The notes under the pieces were generated by a model. That model was not told the origin of the DNA. It searched no databases and saw only the letters and a program-made list of their open reading frames with translations. The translations under genes were made by a program, and so were the position numbers. DNA of 64,000 nt from Albifimbria verrucaria (lineage: Eukaryota > Ascomycota > Sordariomycetes > Hypocreales > Stachybotryaceae): the NCBI GenBank assembly GCA_020081605.1, contig JAHREC010000009.1, forward strand, positions 620,001-684,000, in the 5' to 3' direction. Shown in pieces: positions 1 to 12,865 of this stretch (its first letter is position 1; every line of letters starts with the position of its first letter).

Positions 1-974
1 ACAGCTGCATCATGGCTTTGTTGTTACGCGGCTTCGTGTCAGTTTAATAACAACACCATATGCCGCTGACGTGGAAAATCCTTAGAATCCGTTCAACATG
101 TCTATCGTCGCTAGCTAAGGCGAAGAGGCTTTTGAAGGAAGATGGGGCAACCAATTTTCGTTCGATACCACTAGACCCCGTTATGAAACAGTTTATGCCA
201 TCCATAATGTTTCATTAGGATCAGGCCAGTCTTAAATCCTTTGGTTAATTGCTTCTAGGCAGATTGAGACAGATATTCTAACTAATCGAGAAGATAAAGA
301 TGCAATCCAACTTCAGCCGTACCAGAGCTCTCCTTGATGTGTTCCAGATCATGCTAAAACATGCTTAATCTGCCCGAACGAGCCACACTTGTTATTAGTG
401 ATATTAGCCTGAAATCATCCCCCATTGCGATAATTCAAGCTCTTGCTCTACAGAATTGTTTGAGTGGGCCTAAACCTGCACTCGTAAAATTTACATTGAA
501 GACATGCTCTTTGCGAGCAATTTCTGCAGGGTTGCGACGACGGAGCTGTAGCGCGAGGGTGGGTCAATAGAGGGCCCTACGACTCACAATAAGAGAGGCA
601 GCTGGAACAGACGAGCTTGTGCTTTTGAAGCGTTGGTTACACTCCCGGCTCTCAACTCACTATATGGTTAGAAATGCACTCAATTATACTGTGAAGCTTC
701 CTTGTTAACGTATAGCTCCTAGGTTACATAATTCCTGAAATTGTTTACTTCGCCATTTTCCACTTTCTGGCTCGCAGGAATATTATTAGTCATGGTTTTT
801 CTAGGCAGCTCTTTGTTATCTCCACTTGTTAAGAAACTTCAATTACCACATCATAATCTTCATCAACATGACAAGGTTGAATGCAGTCTCACGCCAAATT
901 GTACAGTTTACTTCATTGATAACTATTTAGACCCCGACTCTCATACGCTCGAACCTGCTACTTGTTCAGCTGAG
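1..974. other. no confident gene
   Basis: I see no recognisable gene here. The short open frames at 361-570 and from 741 lack any family motif. The frame from 741 runs into the HET gene downstream, so its first part may be 5' leader or an unresolved exon of that gene. Confidence 0.5.
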
Positions 975-3032
975 ATGAACAGTGCTGTAAATGCTTACCC
1001 CAACGGCGTTCCATGTAGCATTTGCGCGTCACTTCAAAGAATACAACTTTCTACAGATGTTCTAGGGAGGGTTGGAAAACTGATCTTCACGGCAGGGAAA
1101 AGTGCTTTGAGAGAGTCGAATCGTAACAACTGCATGTGTGCGATTTTTTGGCGGATCTGTGAACGAATGGAAGCAACTGACATTGACTTCATCACCACAT
1201 GGTCATGTCAGTCTGATATTGGGTTAGAGTTCCGGATGTGTTTGAACAAATTTAATCAACCTTCAAGAGCAAGATGGCTCTCTATGGCTTTGGACAAAGG
1301 TTTGGGAAAGACAAAAGCAGTTTTCCTCCTACCTACCCCGCTGACCACTGCTAGAATTATCACAGACGACGTTACCATGGCTTCCAAGTTGCAGAACGTC
1401 GCCATTCGTTCGAACCCCAGAACGAGATATGGCACTGGCACTGGCATGGTTAACAGAATGCGAATCAGCACATACCGATTGTCAGCAGCCTAGCATACAC
1501 CCTCTTCCTGCTCGTGTTATTGCTGTCGGAGATGGCGCAAAATGTCATCTAGTCACTCCTGCACGAATCCCTGGTCGTTACTTTTGTCTTAGCCACCGGT
1601 GGGGAAAGATAGATGCGAGTCATCCGCAGCTAATCACCACCAAGCAAACCCTACCTGAACACATGAGAGGCATAAGTTTAACTGCTCTGCCTCAAACATT
1701 CCGTGAAGCTGTCATTTTCACAAGATATATGGGCATTCAGTACTTATGGATCGATTCTTTATGTATCCTGCAAGATGATATAGAGGATTGGCGTCGTGAG
1801 TCGGCGCAAATGGGTGAATACTACTCAAATGCATATGCCACTATCTTTGCCGAGAGGGCTGATAATTGCCATGGGGGCCTGTTTAGAACAGTGGCAGATG
1901 AGGAGCTACTCAGGCACCATGTAGATGAAGTGGAGTATCGAAATGAACAAACAGGAGTCCAGAGCTCCGTGGTGTTTTGCAAGTCCGAAGAGGAGAGCTT
2001 TTGCTCAGTCTCTAAGTCTATGTCTCACTTGAGGGATCGAGGTTGGATCATGCAAGAAGAACTTTTATCACATCGTAAAGTCTGTTTCTCAGGCACTGAG
2101 CTCCATTGGAAATGCAAGACACTGTCGCAATGCCAATGTGGCTTCAAGGACAACCCGGACAAAAACCAACCGTACGATGCGCAGCCACAACATGCACCTT
2201 CACTACCCGTCAATTTGACAGAGATGCATTCTGACGATTTTAAACAATTATGGAAACTGCTTATCGAAGCGTACTCTCCCCGCCTGTTAACTAAAGAACA
2301 GGACAGACTGAACGCACTGGCCGGTATTGCGGGGAGATTTAGGAGGCCTATTCACGATTACATGGCAGGTATGTGGCGTGAACATCTAGATGAGCAGCTA
2401 TTGTGGTATCCCTCGCAGGCCACCGTCCGTGCCATCGCCATTCATCCTTCTCACCCTCTTGGTCTTGGACAAGCGTTTCTGGTTCTATAAAATTCGAGAT
2501 TTTGGAAAATGAGTGGAAAAAGCTCTGGGACATTGAGAATGGTGCCTGCTCTGCGGCAGAACAAAACCCGTTTGGGGAAGTAAGCGCAGGATGGATGGTG
2601 GTAACCGGTCCAGCAGCGTCTGTCACAGTTTTGCAAAGGATAGCACCTTCTTTTCGCTCTGTGTCATCCACAGCATGGGACAACGGCTGTTACGAGATTA
2701 GGGATGACCATAATGGGGCACATATTTTAGTCATGCAGGCGATGAGCTCAGAGGGCGCAATAGTGCAAAAACCAAGCGGGACTATTCTCAGGTTGGATGC
2801 CCCTGAAGACTGGAATGACATTGCCGAAGAAAGTCAAACAAGGAAATATCTATATCTCATTGCCGGTGTCGGAAGACCTCGGTTATTGGGATCTTCAGAC
2901 ACAGCCGGTCTCCTTTTGCGGCAATCGGTTCGTCAACAGAATTCATGGGAGCGAGTCTGCTTCGTGAGGGCAAGCGGGCGCTGGAGAGATTGGGAGCAAA
3001 TATCCATAACTAAGACCCTTAGGTTGATCTAA
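975..3032 (+). CDS. HET-domain (heterokaryon incompatibility) protein, frame broken
   Basis: HET proteins trigger cell death when genetically different fungal hyphae fuse. The N-terminus has a CSICASLQ cysteine pair typical of HET leaders. The core follows in order: LAWLTECESAH, then RYFCLSHRWG (about 1579-1608), YLWIDSLCILQDD (about 1744-1782), DRGWIMQEELL (about 2035-2070) and SFSPSWSWTSV (about 2440-2475), all hallmark HET blocks. The N-terminal part is in frame 3 and the core in frame 1. An intron ending near 1368 (branch-like ctgac, then cacag) is the likeliest link. Between about 2410 and 2440 the reading frame moves from 1 to 3 with no usable splice sites, as if one base were missing. 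The start is uncertain: I chose the Met at 975, ahead of the cysteine motif, but a start at 741 is possible. The family call is firm; whether the gene is intact is not. Confidence 0.75.
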
Positions 3033-3713
3033 TAGCTATTGAGAGATTATTCCCAAGCTTAATTTAAAAACAATAATCCAACTCAAGCGGTGTCGGAAAG
3101 GCTATAAGCTACTCCCTGTGTTTACCTATGGTTTTATGGTCTCCGCTCTAGACCAGTTCGTCTTCATCGGCAGACGCAATCCCTACCGCATAAGAATGGA
3201 ATGGGCAAGGTCTCTTAAGCTTGGCTGAAGCCTAGAAGCCGAACAAACCCAGATTCCGACATCTGATGAGCCCCTCGAAGCTTGCGTAGCCGTAAGCCAC
3301 CTGCATGAAGTGGATACACTAGGAGGGAGATCATTCGGTCCGTCTCCATACTAATACCTGCTATATGGGGATAGCTTCAACTAACCTCTAGCAGAGTCCT
3401 GTATCTCAACGGCCTGCAATCTTCGTTCCAATTATGCGTCGAGAACCTCAAATCTTGGCATGGTAAAAAGTCATTTGATAGGATGATATGAAGTACACAG
3501 CTTATAAATCCTAATGATACAGGCTACGAATGATGCTTCGCCTCGCTCCCGTGACGTCAACAGTAATAGGCATTTCGGAGAAGAATGTGACGAAACGTAG
3601 GAAGTCTTTAATATGGAGATGCTCGGGGCTATAAAGCCAAGCGACAAGACCTAGAAAAAGAATGATCTGATCTGACCATCATTCTTCATTACCGACTCTT
3701 TCTCACCATCACT
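3033..3713. other. intergenic; possible promoter of the next gene
   Basis: No coding region is seen. A TATAAAG sequence at 3630-3636 lies about 80 bp upstream of the hydrolase start codon at 3714 and could act as its TATA box. This is position and motif only. Confidence 0.3.
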
Positions 3714-4782
3714 ATGAAACCAACAGGAAATCACGTAGCGGGAATTGGCCTGTTGATGGTGGCTAAATCGTTTTTGGCATCCGCGCAGAACATGTCTTAC
3801 GGAGCCAACAACTTCTACACCAGCGATATTGTGGCAGTTCAGCCAATAACTTTTCCAACTTTGTATCAGAATGCAGTCAGAGCCAACCTTTTCACCCGCC
3901 ATAATTTAACTCGCACAGTCCCATCACCAGCCATTGTTGTCAGTCATCCTTTGGAGCTGTCAAGGAGCAAAGTGCGAACCTTTACGCGATCAAGTTGGCG
4001 GAGCAAGGGTTTGTCACTGTGTCTTTGGATCTTCCATACTGGGGCGAAAGCGATGGTCAGCCGCGCAACGCTGTGCTGCCAGACATGTATGCAGAGGCAT
4101 TCAGTGCCGCAGTCGACTATCTCGGTACAAAGGAGTTTATTGACCGCGAGCGAATCGGAGGCCTGGGCATCTGTGGTAGTGGCTCGTTCGTTATTAGTGC
4201 TGCGAAGGTCGATCCTCGTATCAAGGCTATTGTGACTTCAAGCATGTACGACATGGGTGCAGCGAGCCGTAATGGTTTACAGAAATCACAAAGCCTTGAT
4301 CAACGCAAAAGGGTGATTAATGAAGCAGCACAACAACGATGGAGTGAAGCAGATGGGGAAGGATTGAATACACTGGCGGCACTCCTCATGAAATCACAGA
4401 CGATTCGGACCCGGTAAGCCGTGAGTTCTTTGACTTCTACCGGACTCCTCGGGGCGAATTTACGCCCGAAAACTCCTCACCAGATCTCACCACACATCCA
4501 ACGCTTTCGAGTAACACCAAGTTCATGAACTTCTACCCATTTAACGACATTGACACAATTTCACCACGTCCGTTGCTCTTCATATCTGGCAACCTGGCTC
4601 ATTCTCGAGAGTTCAGCGAGGATGCCTATGCACGTGCGGCTGAGCCAAAGGAGTTATTTTGGGTATCAAATGCTGGCCATGTTGATCTGTACGATCGTAT
4701 CGACCTGATTCCGTTCGATAAAATCGTCGGATTTTTCAACACACACCTCAATGGGACGGAAGCCTGCCGGCGCGCCACTTAA
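3714..4782 (+). CDS. alpha/beta hydrolase with Cys nucleophile (YcjY/dienelactone hydrolase-like), two frame breaks
   Basis: This is a predicted alpha/beta-hydrolase-fold enzyme of unknown substrate. A hydrophobic N-terminus (MKPTGNHVAGIGLLMVAKSF) could be a signal peptide. The fold shows a VVSHP oxyanion strand, FVTVSLDLPYWGES, a nucleophile elbow GGLGICGSG with Cys in place of the usual Ser, an SMYDMG segment, and a C-terminal AGHVDLYDR supplying the His. Cys at this position is seen in relatives of E. coli YcjY and dienelactone hydrolase. The product is spread over frames 3, 2 and 1 with breaks near 3945 (after SHP) and near 4370 (before HEITDDSDP). Both changes equal one missing base and neither has splice signals. 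It is either a decayed gene or two sequencing deletions. Confidence 0.7.
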
Positions 4783-5745
4783 AATAACACGAATCTGCAG
4801 GGCTTGCACATTTACACACGGGTTCCCGTTTACCGTGTAAAGGCTTTTGCAATGGCAATCAACAGGGCTTTTCAACCCGTCCAGGTCTCTTCCGAGTTAG
4901 CTGAGCCACTTGCGGAATAATCGCAATTGTTAATGTATTGACAATGGACAAGTTCATTACATCGTGTTCGTGTTCGTGCAATCGCGTGACTATGGATAAT
5001 GAGTAAGTCACATGAAGTTGTTTTCATTATTATGCGTTACTTAGAATATTGCAATCGGTTCAACTTGAAGAGTTGCAGACAGATTTTGAGAAACCAGGGA
5101 ATCATTCAAGAGAATGACTAGGGCACCTGACTGGGGTGCCATATCGTCAGAGAATTCAACTATCAAGCCCTAAATATACGATCATGGTTCTGGCAAGACA
5201 CAGATCGCCCTCAATAATTGCCACTAAAAGTAGGTCAAATTACAGTCCTGTGCAAGCTGTAGCCTGGATAGTCTCGGCGACAATGCTTTTCGGACCATTA
5301 AGCAGGCCCGGAAACTTATGCTCAGAGCCACAACGCTAAGCACTAATCAGGGTCAACTAGACGAAAAGGCTTGCTCTTTTGTTGTAAATAGCATATCAAT
5401 CCGCCATCTGATTGGTCTAGCCAGAGATCCCACGCTTAGAAACCGTAGCAGCTGGCGTAGTAAAAGTCTCCGACTCCTTCGTCAGAAATATGCTGTTGAA
5501 CCCGGCTCTGAAAGGCCCAGGCAAATCCTTGCCACTGGTAAATTGCCCTGTCATGTTTTCGCTCCATGGCCCGTTAGGATTTATGTCGAAAGTCTGGTTG
5601 GCAGTGACATAACTTAGGAGGGATCCACTGGCAGATCGTAAACCGCATCTTTTAAATAGGACGGGTTCTCCTTCTGAGCACAACTCATCAAGCTCCCTCA
5701 ACTCAAGCTTGTCCCTCGCAGCGAAAACTGCAACCTAAGTACGAA
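4783..5745. other. no confident gene
   Basis: Only short overlapping open frames on both strands are present (for example around 5318-5701), without family motifs. I see no gene, repeat or RNA. Confidence 0.5.
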
Positions 5746-6887
5746 ATGATTCTCAAGTCCATATTCGCCAAGGCTGTCCTGGCCACCATTGCCTCCGCCA
5801 ACAGTTTGACTCCAAGATTGTCGCCTGGGCGCGTCCAGGGCAATGATGATCCAGTTTTCATTGACAAGCTAGGCCATTACTTGAGGGTTGGCTTCATGAA
5901 TGACAGCAGCTTGATTGGTGGCTATACCGAGCTTTCGGAAAATGGCGAGGATATCCTGCGAGTCATTCGGTCGACAGACGGGGCCAAGTCATGGAAGCCG
6001 CTTGGAGAGGTCTTCCGTGGAGACAGGAAGACTCACGACATCAACAATGTCTTCCCTCTACAGTTGGAAAATGGTCGAATTCTTTACGCATATCGCAACC
6101 ATGATCGAGTCGAATCCGACGGTCATTACACATGGTTCAGAATTTCCATTTCTTACTCGGACGATGGCGGTTCCAGTTTCAAGTACCTCTCTACTGTAGA
6201 TGAGCGACCCCGCGTCCAGAGGGTGCAAGTGGGTTGTGGGAACCTTTCCTGCGTGTCGCCAAAGATGGTTCTATCCAATGCTACTATTCTACCGAGAACA
6301 ACAACGGCGACCAGGACGGCTTCATGAAGTATTCCAAGGATGGGGTAAAACTTGGTCGCCCTTTGTCCACGTATCGGGGTGACCGTGTCTCTCGCGACGG
6401 CATGATTGGTGTTGCCCTGATTGACAACGACGGAAATCTCATGTACGTGTTGCGCAGGGTTCCTCTGCAGCCTGAAGATTGCTAACATGAACGCTTGTAG
6501 TGCAGTTTTTGAGGAAACCGAGCTCGGCCGTTTCGCCGTATCCTATGTCATCTCTCACGATGACGGCTATAGCTGGGGCGAGCGCGGTCGTCTGTATACA
6601 CCCAAAGATGGAACCATTGCAGGTGCACCACAGGTCTACAATGTCTGGGGAACCCTCGTTGCTGGATTTCTGACCAACGAGGACGTTGCTGGCGACCCTG
6701 GCTACGAATATGCCCAGTTGAAAGTCATTACTAGCAATGATGGTGCCAAGACTTGGTCTGAAGCCGTTGTTGTTGGGGAGGGTGCTGGTTGGCCTGGTCT
6801 CTTCAACCTTGACCCTACGCACTTCTTGGCTCTGTACCACAAAAAGGAGTTGGTCTTGTGAGCCACAAGTATGCTTTGGTTGAATAG
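5746..6887 (+). CDS. secreted sialidase-fold glycosidase, GH93 exo-arabinanase-like, frame broken
   Basis: A hydrophobic leader (MILKSIFAKAVLATIASANS) indicates secretion. The body shows four Asp-box (SxDxGxxW-like) repeats: STDGAKSW, SDDGGSSF, SHDDGYSW and SNDGAKTW, each marking a blade of a six-bladed sialidase-type propeller. Blocks such as RILYAYRNHDR, GLWEPFLRVA, SRDGMIGVA, AGAPQVYNVWGTLVA and WPGLFNLD resemble GH93 enzymes, which release arabinose units from arabinan. A clean 58-nt intron lies at 6443-6500 (gtacgt, branch gctaac, tgtag). The frame moves from 1 to 3 near 6219, just before GLWEPFL, and again at the AAAAA run at 6841-6845. Correcting for one missing A in that run lets the protein finish with the expected short tail at a TAG at 6885-6887. 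The family is likely; the exact substrate is inference. Confidence 0.75.
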
Positions 6888-7205
6888 AAATCAACCTGAA
6901 CTAGAGCGAGAAGATGGCGGGCTTGTAATGTTAGATATAGATGATGTAGGATTTGTCTTTCATGCCTGGTCTAAGGCTACATATAAAATTCCAACCGCCC
7001 CACCCCGCCCTCTACAAGTCTTTTTCTTATTTCTGGTTACTGTAATGACTTTTTATTTACCACTCTTATGAGTCTTGAGTAGAAATGTGATCTGAAACCT
7101 GCGTGAAAGTGTTTAGCATGCGCGGAGCAAAGCTATGTGAGACTAAGCTTGGCTTTGTACAGGAATGTCTACAGAGTTTGAAGACATGATCGGAAATACC
7201 TATCT

Positions 7206-8029
7206 TCAATCCCTATGCAATAGGATTTGAGTTAGATACCCAAGATTATTGACCCGGATGGGGCTTGAAGCTATCTGCGGCGGGTTCTTTTCGTCGAGAT
7301 GGATTGCAAATATGCCTTCTGCTGATGCTGAGATTATGTCCCTCTCCCAACTGTCACCAATATAAACCATGTCACTGGGCTCAATACCCAAATGACTAAT
7401 GACCTTTCAAGTAGGCCGGTCGTCTTTGTAATTTTGAAGTGATTTGTTGTCGCAACAAAGTCTACATGCTCTTTTATCGACAAAGCTTCAATTGTTCTCT
7501 CTTGAGCATCTTGAGGACCTTCAGTCACAACGATTATCTTCTTCCCAATCTTGTGGAGATGTGCTAGTAAGTCAAGGGCCCCGGATTTAAGCTTCAATGA
7601 CTCGATGATTATTTTCTCGTAAAGGTTGAGATAACTGGCCATTTGATCGTCGGGGAGATTGAATTTGGACAAGACTGATGTAAATCGTTCCTGTCGATAC
7701 TCAAACGAAGTCCTCCCGTCGGAAAAAGCATTCGAGGTCTTCTCTTTGAGAATTTGGGTGTACTCGGCAGTTAAGTCCGAAAGTGAGATCCCATAGGACT
7801 CTGAAATTCTATTCAGGACGGCTGTTGTTGCTTTCCCTGACGCCCAACGGAACTCATGCAGTGTATCATCGAGGTCGAAACCGAACCAAGTTTTTTCCCG
7901 AACAATATCTCGGATTCTAACGACTTCATCATTTTGTACATCAAGCTGCACCTGCTTTGAGTCCAGTCGCTGAGTATCCTTCTCAACCCCAGAATCGAGC
8001 CTGGTGGGTAGCTCGTTCATTGTAGCCAA
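7206..8029 (-). CDS. HAD-superfamily phosphatase, one frame break
   Basis: This is a haloacid-dehalogenase-type hydrolase, probably dephosphorylating a small metabolite in the cytosol. Motif I is FGFDLDDTLHEF, with both Asp residues. A helical cap follows, then motif II in IIVVTEGPQ (Thr), a Lys region around HFKITK, and motif III/IV in MVYIGDSWERDI (GDSxxxD). The last about 60 residues, including GDSWERD, lie in a different frame. The switch falls at a GAAAGG near 7412 (minus strand GAA-AGG), where one extra A restores a continuous reading into VISHLGIEPSD. The enzyme resembles fungal pyrimidine-nucleotidase-like or phosphoglycolate-phosphatase-like HAD proteins, but the substrate cannot be told from the sequence. 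Confidence 0.8.
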
Positions 8030-10083
8030 GAGCCCAGTCTGAGATTAGAAGATTTCTTAATTCTTCCACAACAAATACTCCTTCTAGTAACACTAGTAGT
8101 AAGTTAGATGTAGTGCCTGAGAAGATTCGCAAGCAGCAATGAAGAAAAACTCTTTGTGTCCTTCCTGGGTCGATGCTTTGTTTTCATCAAAAGCACGTAC
8201 TTGGGTGCGACAAGAAGCCCGTGTCTAGCTCCTCTTCTTCTTGATTGTCGGGCAGATATTTATGAATGACCTAGTGTTTTTCTCTCTCTTTTCTTTCTTG
8301 ATTTATTTGTCAAACCATCACCTTTGGTATGCGAACGAGCATCAATAAAGCCTGAGTGAAAATCGTTTCTCCTTGAGCGCTTGGAGCGGCAGAAAATGTA
8401 GCAACCCCACAATGTCTTAGTCATATATTGAGTAACTTCTCAAACCCATCAACGCCAAAAATAACACTAAGCAGGGGCCTTTAACGATATATCTAAAATA
8501 CCTTATTATCCTTAACACAGTATTATTGGGCATGGATTGACAAAGGGAATACGGCGTTTTATTTTGTTTACCCCAAATTAGCTTATTTTCATGACCCTTC
8601 TTGTGGGTATAAAGACTATAGATTGCCTGACCTAATAAGAAGGGATAAGCAAGTATCTTTTATCCTTTTTAAAAATTCAATTCTTTGCTTCTTACCTTAC
8701 GCTTCTATAGAGCATTAATCAATCATATAATATATAATACTTAACTTCACTTACTGCCTCTTATAATATCGTTGGTCTACACTTTGAAGTAACCGGCATA
8801 TGACTTGGTGTGTAATATTGTTCTGTTCTAACAAAGTAGTATTGCGAAAGCGGTATTGGGAATGGCCTATACTTCATCGTACGTGTTTATAATTTTCTTA
8901 CGACTAAATGCTTATGGGAAAGTATGTGATACAAGCGATTAACTTTTACATGCCCTGCAGCTGGCTCTCTATCCCAGCAAGCAACAGCAAGTTCAGGTCA
9001 TAGAGGGTTCTTGTACGGCTTCGAGGGTTTATTTCACATCAACAGAATTGTAATGCAAGGGTGTGTAGATAGGTCAAGAGGATAATGTCACACATTTAGG
9101 AGCCCTTTGAAAATTGAATTAAACCGGGGTATATACAGCCTATGCTTACTATAAAATATGGTATGGCAGGCTTGCTGCGGGTACAGCGCTTTGTCTCGTT
9201 GAGCCTACTGACAGCGAGATAATACGTTGACTGTTTATCTAACCTTCATCAACCCTTGTTTTCACGTGCAATAACTACAGAATTTGGTTACATAAGATGG
9301 TTACAATCTTGTCTAGTTATGGCAACAACGCTGATGCTCTGGATGCGTTCTCACGAGTTGCCATAATTTTGCCAACGCCCACGACGCACAACGAGAACTG
9401 GGTTGGACAGTATATCACCTCTCCGTCGTGCACCGGGGTTGGGCCAAGTTGTCGAGGCGGACAAACATTTAGAGGCGGCTTGGCAGCTGAGAACAAGTAT
9501 TACGGCGAAGGCCCGTCGACAGGTACTGCCATGCCGGAGACTGAAGGCTTTAACAACCTTGTAACTTATATTCATGCCTAGGGCTCTCTGGGCATCTAAT
9601 CAGTTGTCTGTGCTATCGATACGAATTCTAAGCTTGACTGAAAAGGAAAGGGAAAACAAAGGAAGAAATCGGATAGACTGTTGGTTTGTGTGATTTGCAA
9701 TACGAGAAGTAGCCTATCAATGTACGTTCTGTTAGCAGGCACCTACCTAATCGCATCCCCTCATTGATGCACGTCCCTGTCAGGCGCTGAGTTTCACCGC
9801 TTGCAAGCCTCATCTTCTGCATATTCAATCATCGTATCCTCAGTTTTGAAACCCCTTTCTCCCCGCCACACACGTGCTGTTCCTTCTCGTCTATCTAGTC
9901 TTAGGGCGCTCGCTGCTTCTGCCGGCCTGCCATCTGCCGTCTTTTGTCCCAACGTGCACCTCTTTCGTTACCTCAGCAACCTCATTACCACGAACAGCAT
10001 TGATCCCTTCAGAGTGCTGCTGAACAATAGTTGCGGAGGGATTATCGTTTGACGCAGTTTTTCCCCCGCCACAGCCCTTCAAT
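8030..10083. other. long AT-rich intergenic stretch
   Basis: 8040-9290 is AT-rich with many short runs and no coding signal. A 94-codon open frame at 9297-9581 has no family motif that I recognise. No tRNA or repeat array is seen. Confidence 0.5.
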
Positions 10084-11782
10084 ATGGCCGCAGCAGTTGC
10101 GAACCATAAACTCGAAGACCTGCGACCCCTGATCGAATCAATCCGAGCTGAAGCTGGGGTTCCTGGGATTGCCATTGGCGTTGTGCACGAAACTGTCGTT
10201 GCCCATGAGGCTTACTACGGCCTCCGAGACGTGAGCGCCAACCTCCCGGTAGACCGAAACACCATCTTTTATATCGCGTCGCTCACAAAGGCCATTACGG
10301 CATCTGCTCTTGGGATACTCGTCGATCGAGGCCTGTTGCAATGGACTACGCCTGTCCACGATATTCTTCCGGAAATGTCCAAAGATACTGAAATTTATGC
10401 AGCGAAACTGACCGTCCTGGACGTCCTCAGTCACCGTACAGGCAAGGCCTGGGCTGATGCACTCTACCTAGAGTCCAGCAATGAGATTCTTCTTCCAAAA
10501 GAACAGGCTGTGCCAACCTTTGATTATCTCCCGCAAGTTGCACCAGTTCGGAGCAAATTCATGTATAACAACCATGCATACAATATCGCCGGCCTCGTCA
10601 TTGAGAAGGTTAGCGGGGTCAGTTGGTCAGACTTTGTGACCGAGGAGATCTTTAAGCCGCTGGGAATGAGCCGTTCATTTACCTTCCAACCGCAAGATGA
10701 AAACGTTGCTTGTCCCTACAATGTCCTCGTTGACCGTTCACCCTACCGAATTCCATTCAGCAATGCATCAAATAAGATAATGATGTTTGCCGGCCAGTCG
10801 GTCAGAACATCAATGTCTGACCTGCTGCTGTACTGTAAAGCTTACATCGAGTCTTTGGATGCTATAAAACCACAGGGCAGCAAGAAAGCCGCCGCCCAAC
10901 CGCCATTGTTTGGCCGAGTCTCAACGATGGTATCTCATTTTATGGAAGAATGTCTAAGTCCTTTCATTTCTCCTAGCACGGCGAGAGTTTCTACTGAGAA
11001 ACGAGCTGATCGGCCAAGTTCAAATCCCTTTCGGGAGATTGGCACGATCATAAGGCCGCAAGTACCTCGCCCTGTTGAAAGCCTATTGGAGCAGACGTAT
11101 GCGCTTGGTTGGAACCGAACTCAGCTTCCTGGATCGCTAGACTTTGGATGGAACTCGCAAATGCTGGAAAAGTTTCCACTACTTGGGAGCAGTATCCTGG
11201 TAGATTGGCTATTTGGCACGGGGTAATATGCCAGGAACCACAGCTGCTATTTGTCTGCTACCAGAAACCAAGACGGCTGTTGTCGTGCTTCAGAATTCGC
11301 TTGGTCTCTGCGATGTGGCAGACTGGATCTGCCAACTGATTATAGACACTGTGATGGTGGGAAAGCCATGCCAAGACTATTTGCACCTAACAAGGCAAGG
11401 TGTCGAATTCGGCATGAACAGAATGAACGTGGTGAGAGATCAGCTCCGCGCCGAGCAAGTAAGTGGAACAAAACCAAGTCCTCTGGAAATCTACAAAGGT
11501 CGGTACTTCAACAAACTCGGGAACTGGTACATCGACATTTTTGTTCATGATGGTCATCTCTACCTTGAATTTCTTGGTAAGGAAAGTGAGAGATACGAGC
11601 TAAGCCATTACCACTATCACATGTTCACATGGAATAGATCTTACGATGAGATCGTCAAACGAGCTCAGTATATCCGGGGACATGAGTACTATCGTCTAGA
11701 GTTCGAGCCCGATGATTTAGGAAAGGTAAACCAACTGCGGTGGAGGCATGATAAATCAGTTCCAGATGGAGAGCTTTTTTAA
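10084..11782 (+). CDS. serine beta-lactamase-like hydrolase/transesterase, two frame breaks
   Basis: This is a penicillin-binding-fold serine hydrolase (class C beta-lactamase/esterase family). The active-site SxxK is in IASLTKAIT, the YxN motif is MYNNHAYN, and the third motif is the HGG within IWHG-GNMPG. A conserved LDVLSHRTG block lies between the first two. In fungi these enzymes are esterases or transesterases, and some act in secondary metabolism. A beta-rich C-terminal extension (YKGRYFNKLGNWYIDIF onwards) follows. The frame goes 1 to 3 near 11190 and 3 to 2 at the GGGG run at 11219-11222. Each step equals one missing base, and together they break the region around the third motif. 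No signal peptide is seen. Confidence 0.8.
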
Positions 11783-12482
11783 AGTCCTGGGCATAAGTCA
11801 TAGTCAGAGTAGTTATGTCGAGTGGTAGCAAAGCTTTGTTTTTATTTGCTTATACTAAAAAATGCAATGTATTCACAGAAAATATTTCATCTCCGTAATT
11901 CAACGGATGATAGCTTTTTCCCCTTCTCTTCCCAACTCGGTCGTTAGAAGCCGAGGTCTGAATCTCTAAGAGCTGTCCAAAAATTGCAACATATTTGTAC
12001 CGAGGGTGCCAATGAGTTCAAAACTCGAATTGCTATGTCATCCCTACGGCACTCCGTATTGTGATTGTTTCATACTAAGTTGATGCCAAGTTTGACGACG
12101 TGATTTCTTCAAACATTAGCGCACGATGAGGTCACAAGTCTTAGATACACATCAGTAGGTATGCAAGGGATAGTGCCTGCAAAGCTCTGTCAAATACGAG
12201 GCAAAAGAGGAACTAAATATGAGACACAATTCTGAGGGTCTCAAAGCCAAGGAGTCTTTAATTGAGCTTCTCGTGTTATTGAATGGGCAGCAATGAGGTA
12301 TAAGACAGTAACGTGGCATGTTTTAGTATGACGAAATAACATTCTGCAGCTCAATATTTAACTTAAATACACTAGTGCAACCAAATTCCCAAGGCTTAAC
12401 CTGATGACGACCCTATAGATCTCTACGAACTCGTATTGGAAATATCATAACTCACAACACCTGACAAACATACACTGGAAGC
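11783..12482. other. no gene seen
   Basis: No coding frame, repeat or RNA is recognised. The last 100 bases are the presumed promoter of the small secreted protein gene. Confidence 0.5.
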
Positions 12483-12865
12483 ATGTTCAAGTTCGCGGTT
12501 CTCAGCCTCACCCTCATGACTATTACGCCATTGACGATGGCATTTAATTGTACAGCTGGACAGGCTTATTGTGCTCAAACCCTATTTGAAGGGGCCCTTA
12601 CAGTTCGAGGAGGTAGGTTATTTGCTCCACAATATGACGGGTATCTGCTAAATTATTAATCAGAACTTGATGCGTTAGAAGTGATGGGTATAGCTCTTGG
12701 TGATCCGAACCTATCTCAAGACAGTAGTCTTCTCCAAAATGTGCTGTTCGAATGTCAAAGGGCGAGACCAATAGTGGCCTGCGTGTACTGGAACACTGTG
12801 GCGATGGTTGCGAGAACAAAGGCCTAGAAAGTGACAGTATCTGCAAAATATCAACCGTGGTTTGA
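12483..12865 (+). CDS. small secreted cysteine-rich protein, two exons, one frame break
   Basis: The first exon (12483-12612) encodes a signal peptide of about 20 residues (MFKFAVLSLTLMTITPLTMA) and then FNCTAGQAYCAQTLF. A 51-nt intron at 12613-12663 has gtaggt, a ctaaat branch and atcag. The second exon runs to TGA at 12863-12865 and contains LFEC and then LEHCGDGCENKG and DSIC. The mature protein is about 85 residues with at least six Cys, a form typical of fungal secreted effector-like or surface proteins. After LFECQ the frame moves at a CAAAGGG near 12756. One further A there joins it to the LRVLEHC segment. I know proteins of this general pattern in plant- and insect-associated fungi but cannot assign a function. 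Coding support is the signal peptide, Cys spacing and clean intron. Confidence 0.6.

Noticed and set aside
361..570. 69-codon open frame
   Set aside because: No motif, no neighbour support and composition like surrounding noncoding sequence.
8030..9290. Transposon remnant
   Set aside because: AT-rich but no terminal repeats, transposase motif or target duplication could be identified.
9297..9581. 94-codon open frame
   Set aside because: No family motif, signal peptide or splice-linked exons; an overlapping frame of similar length exists on the other strand.
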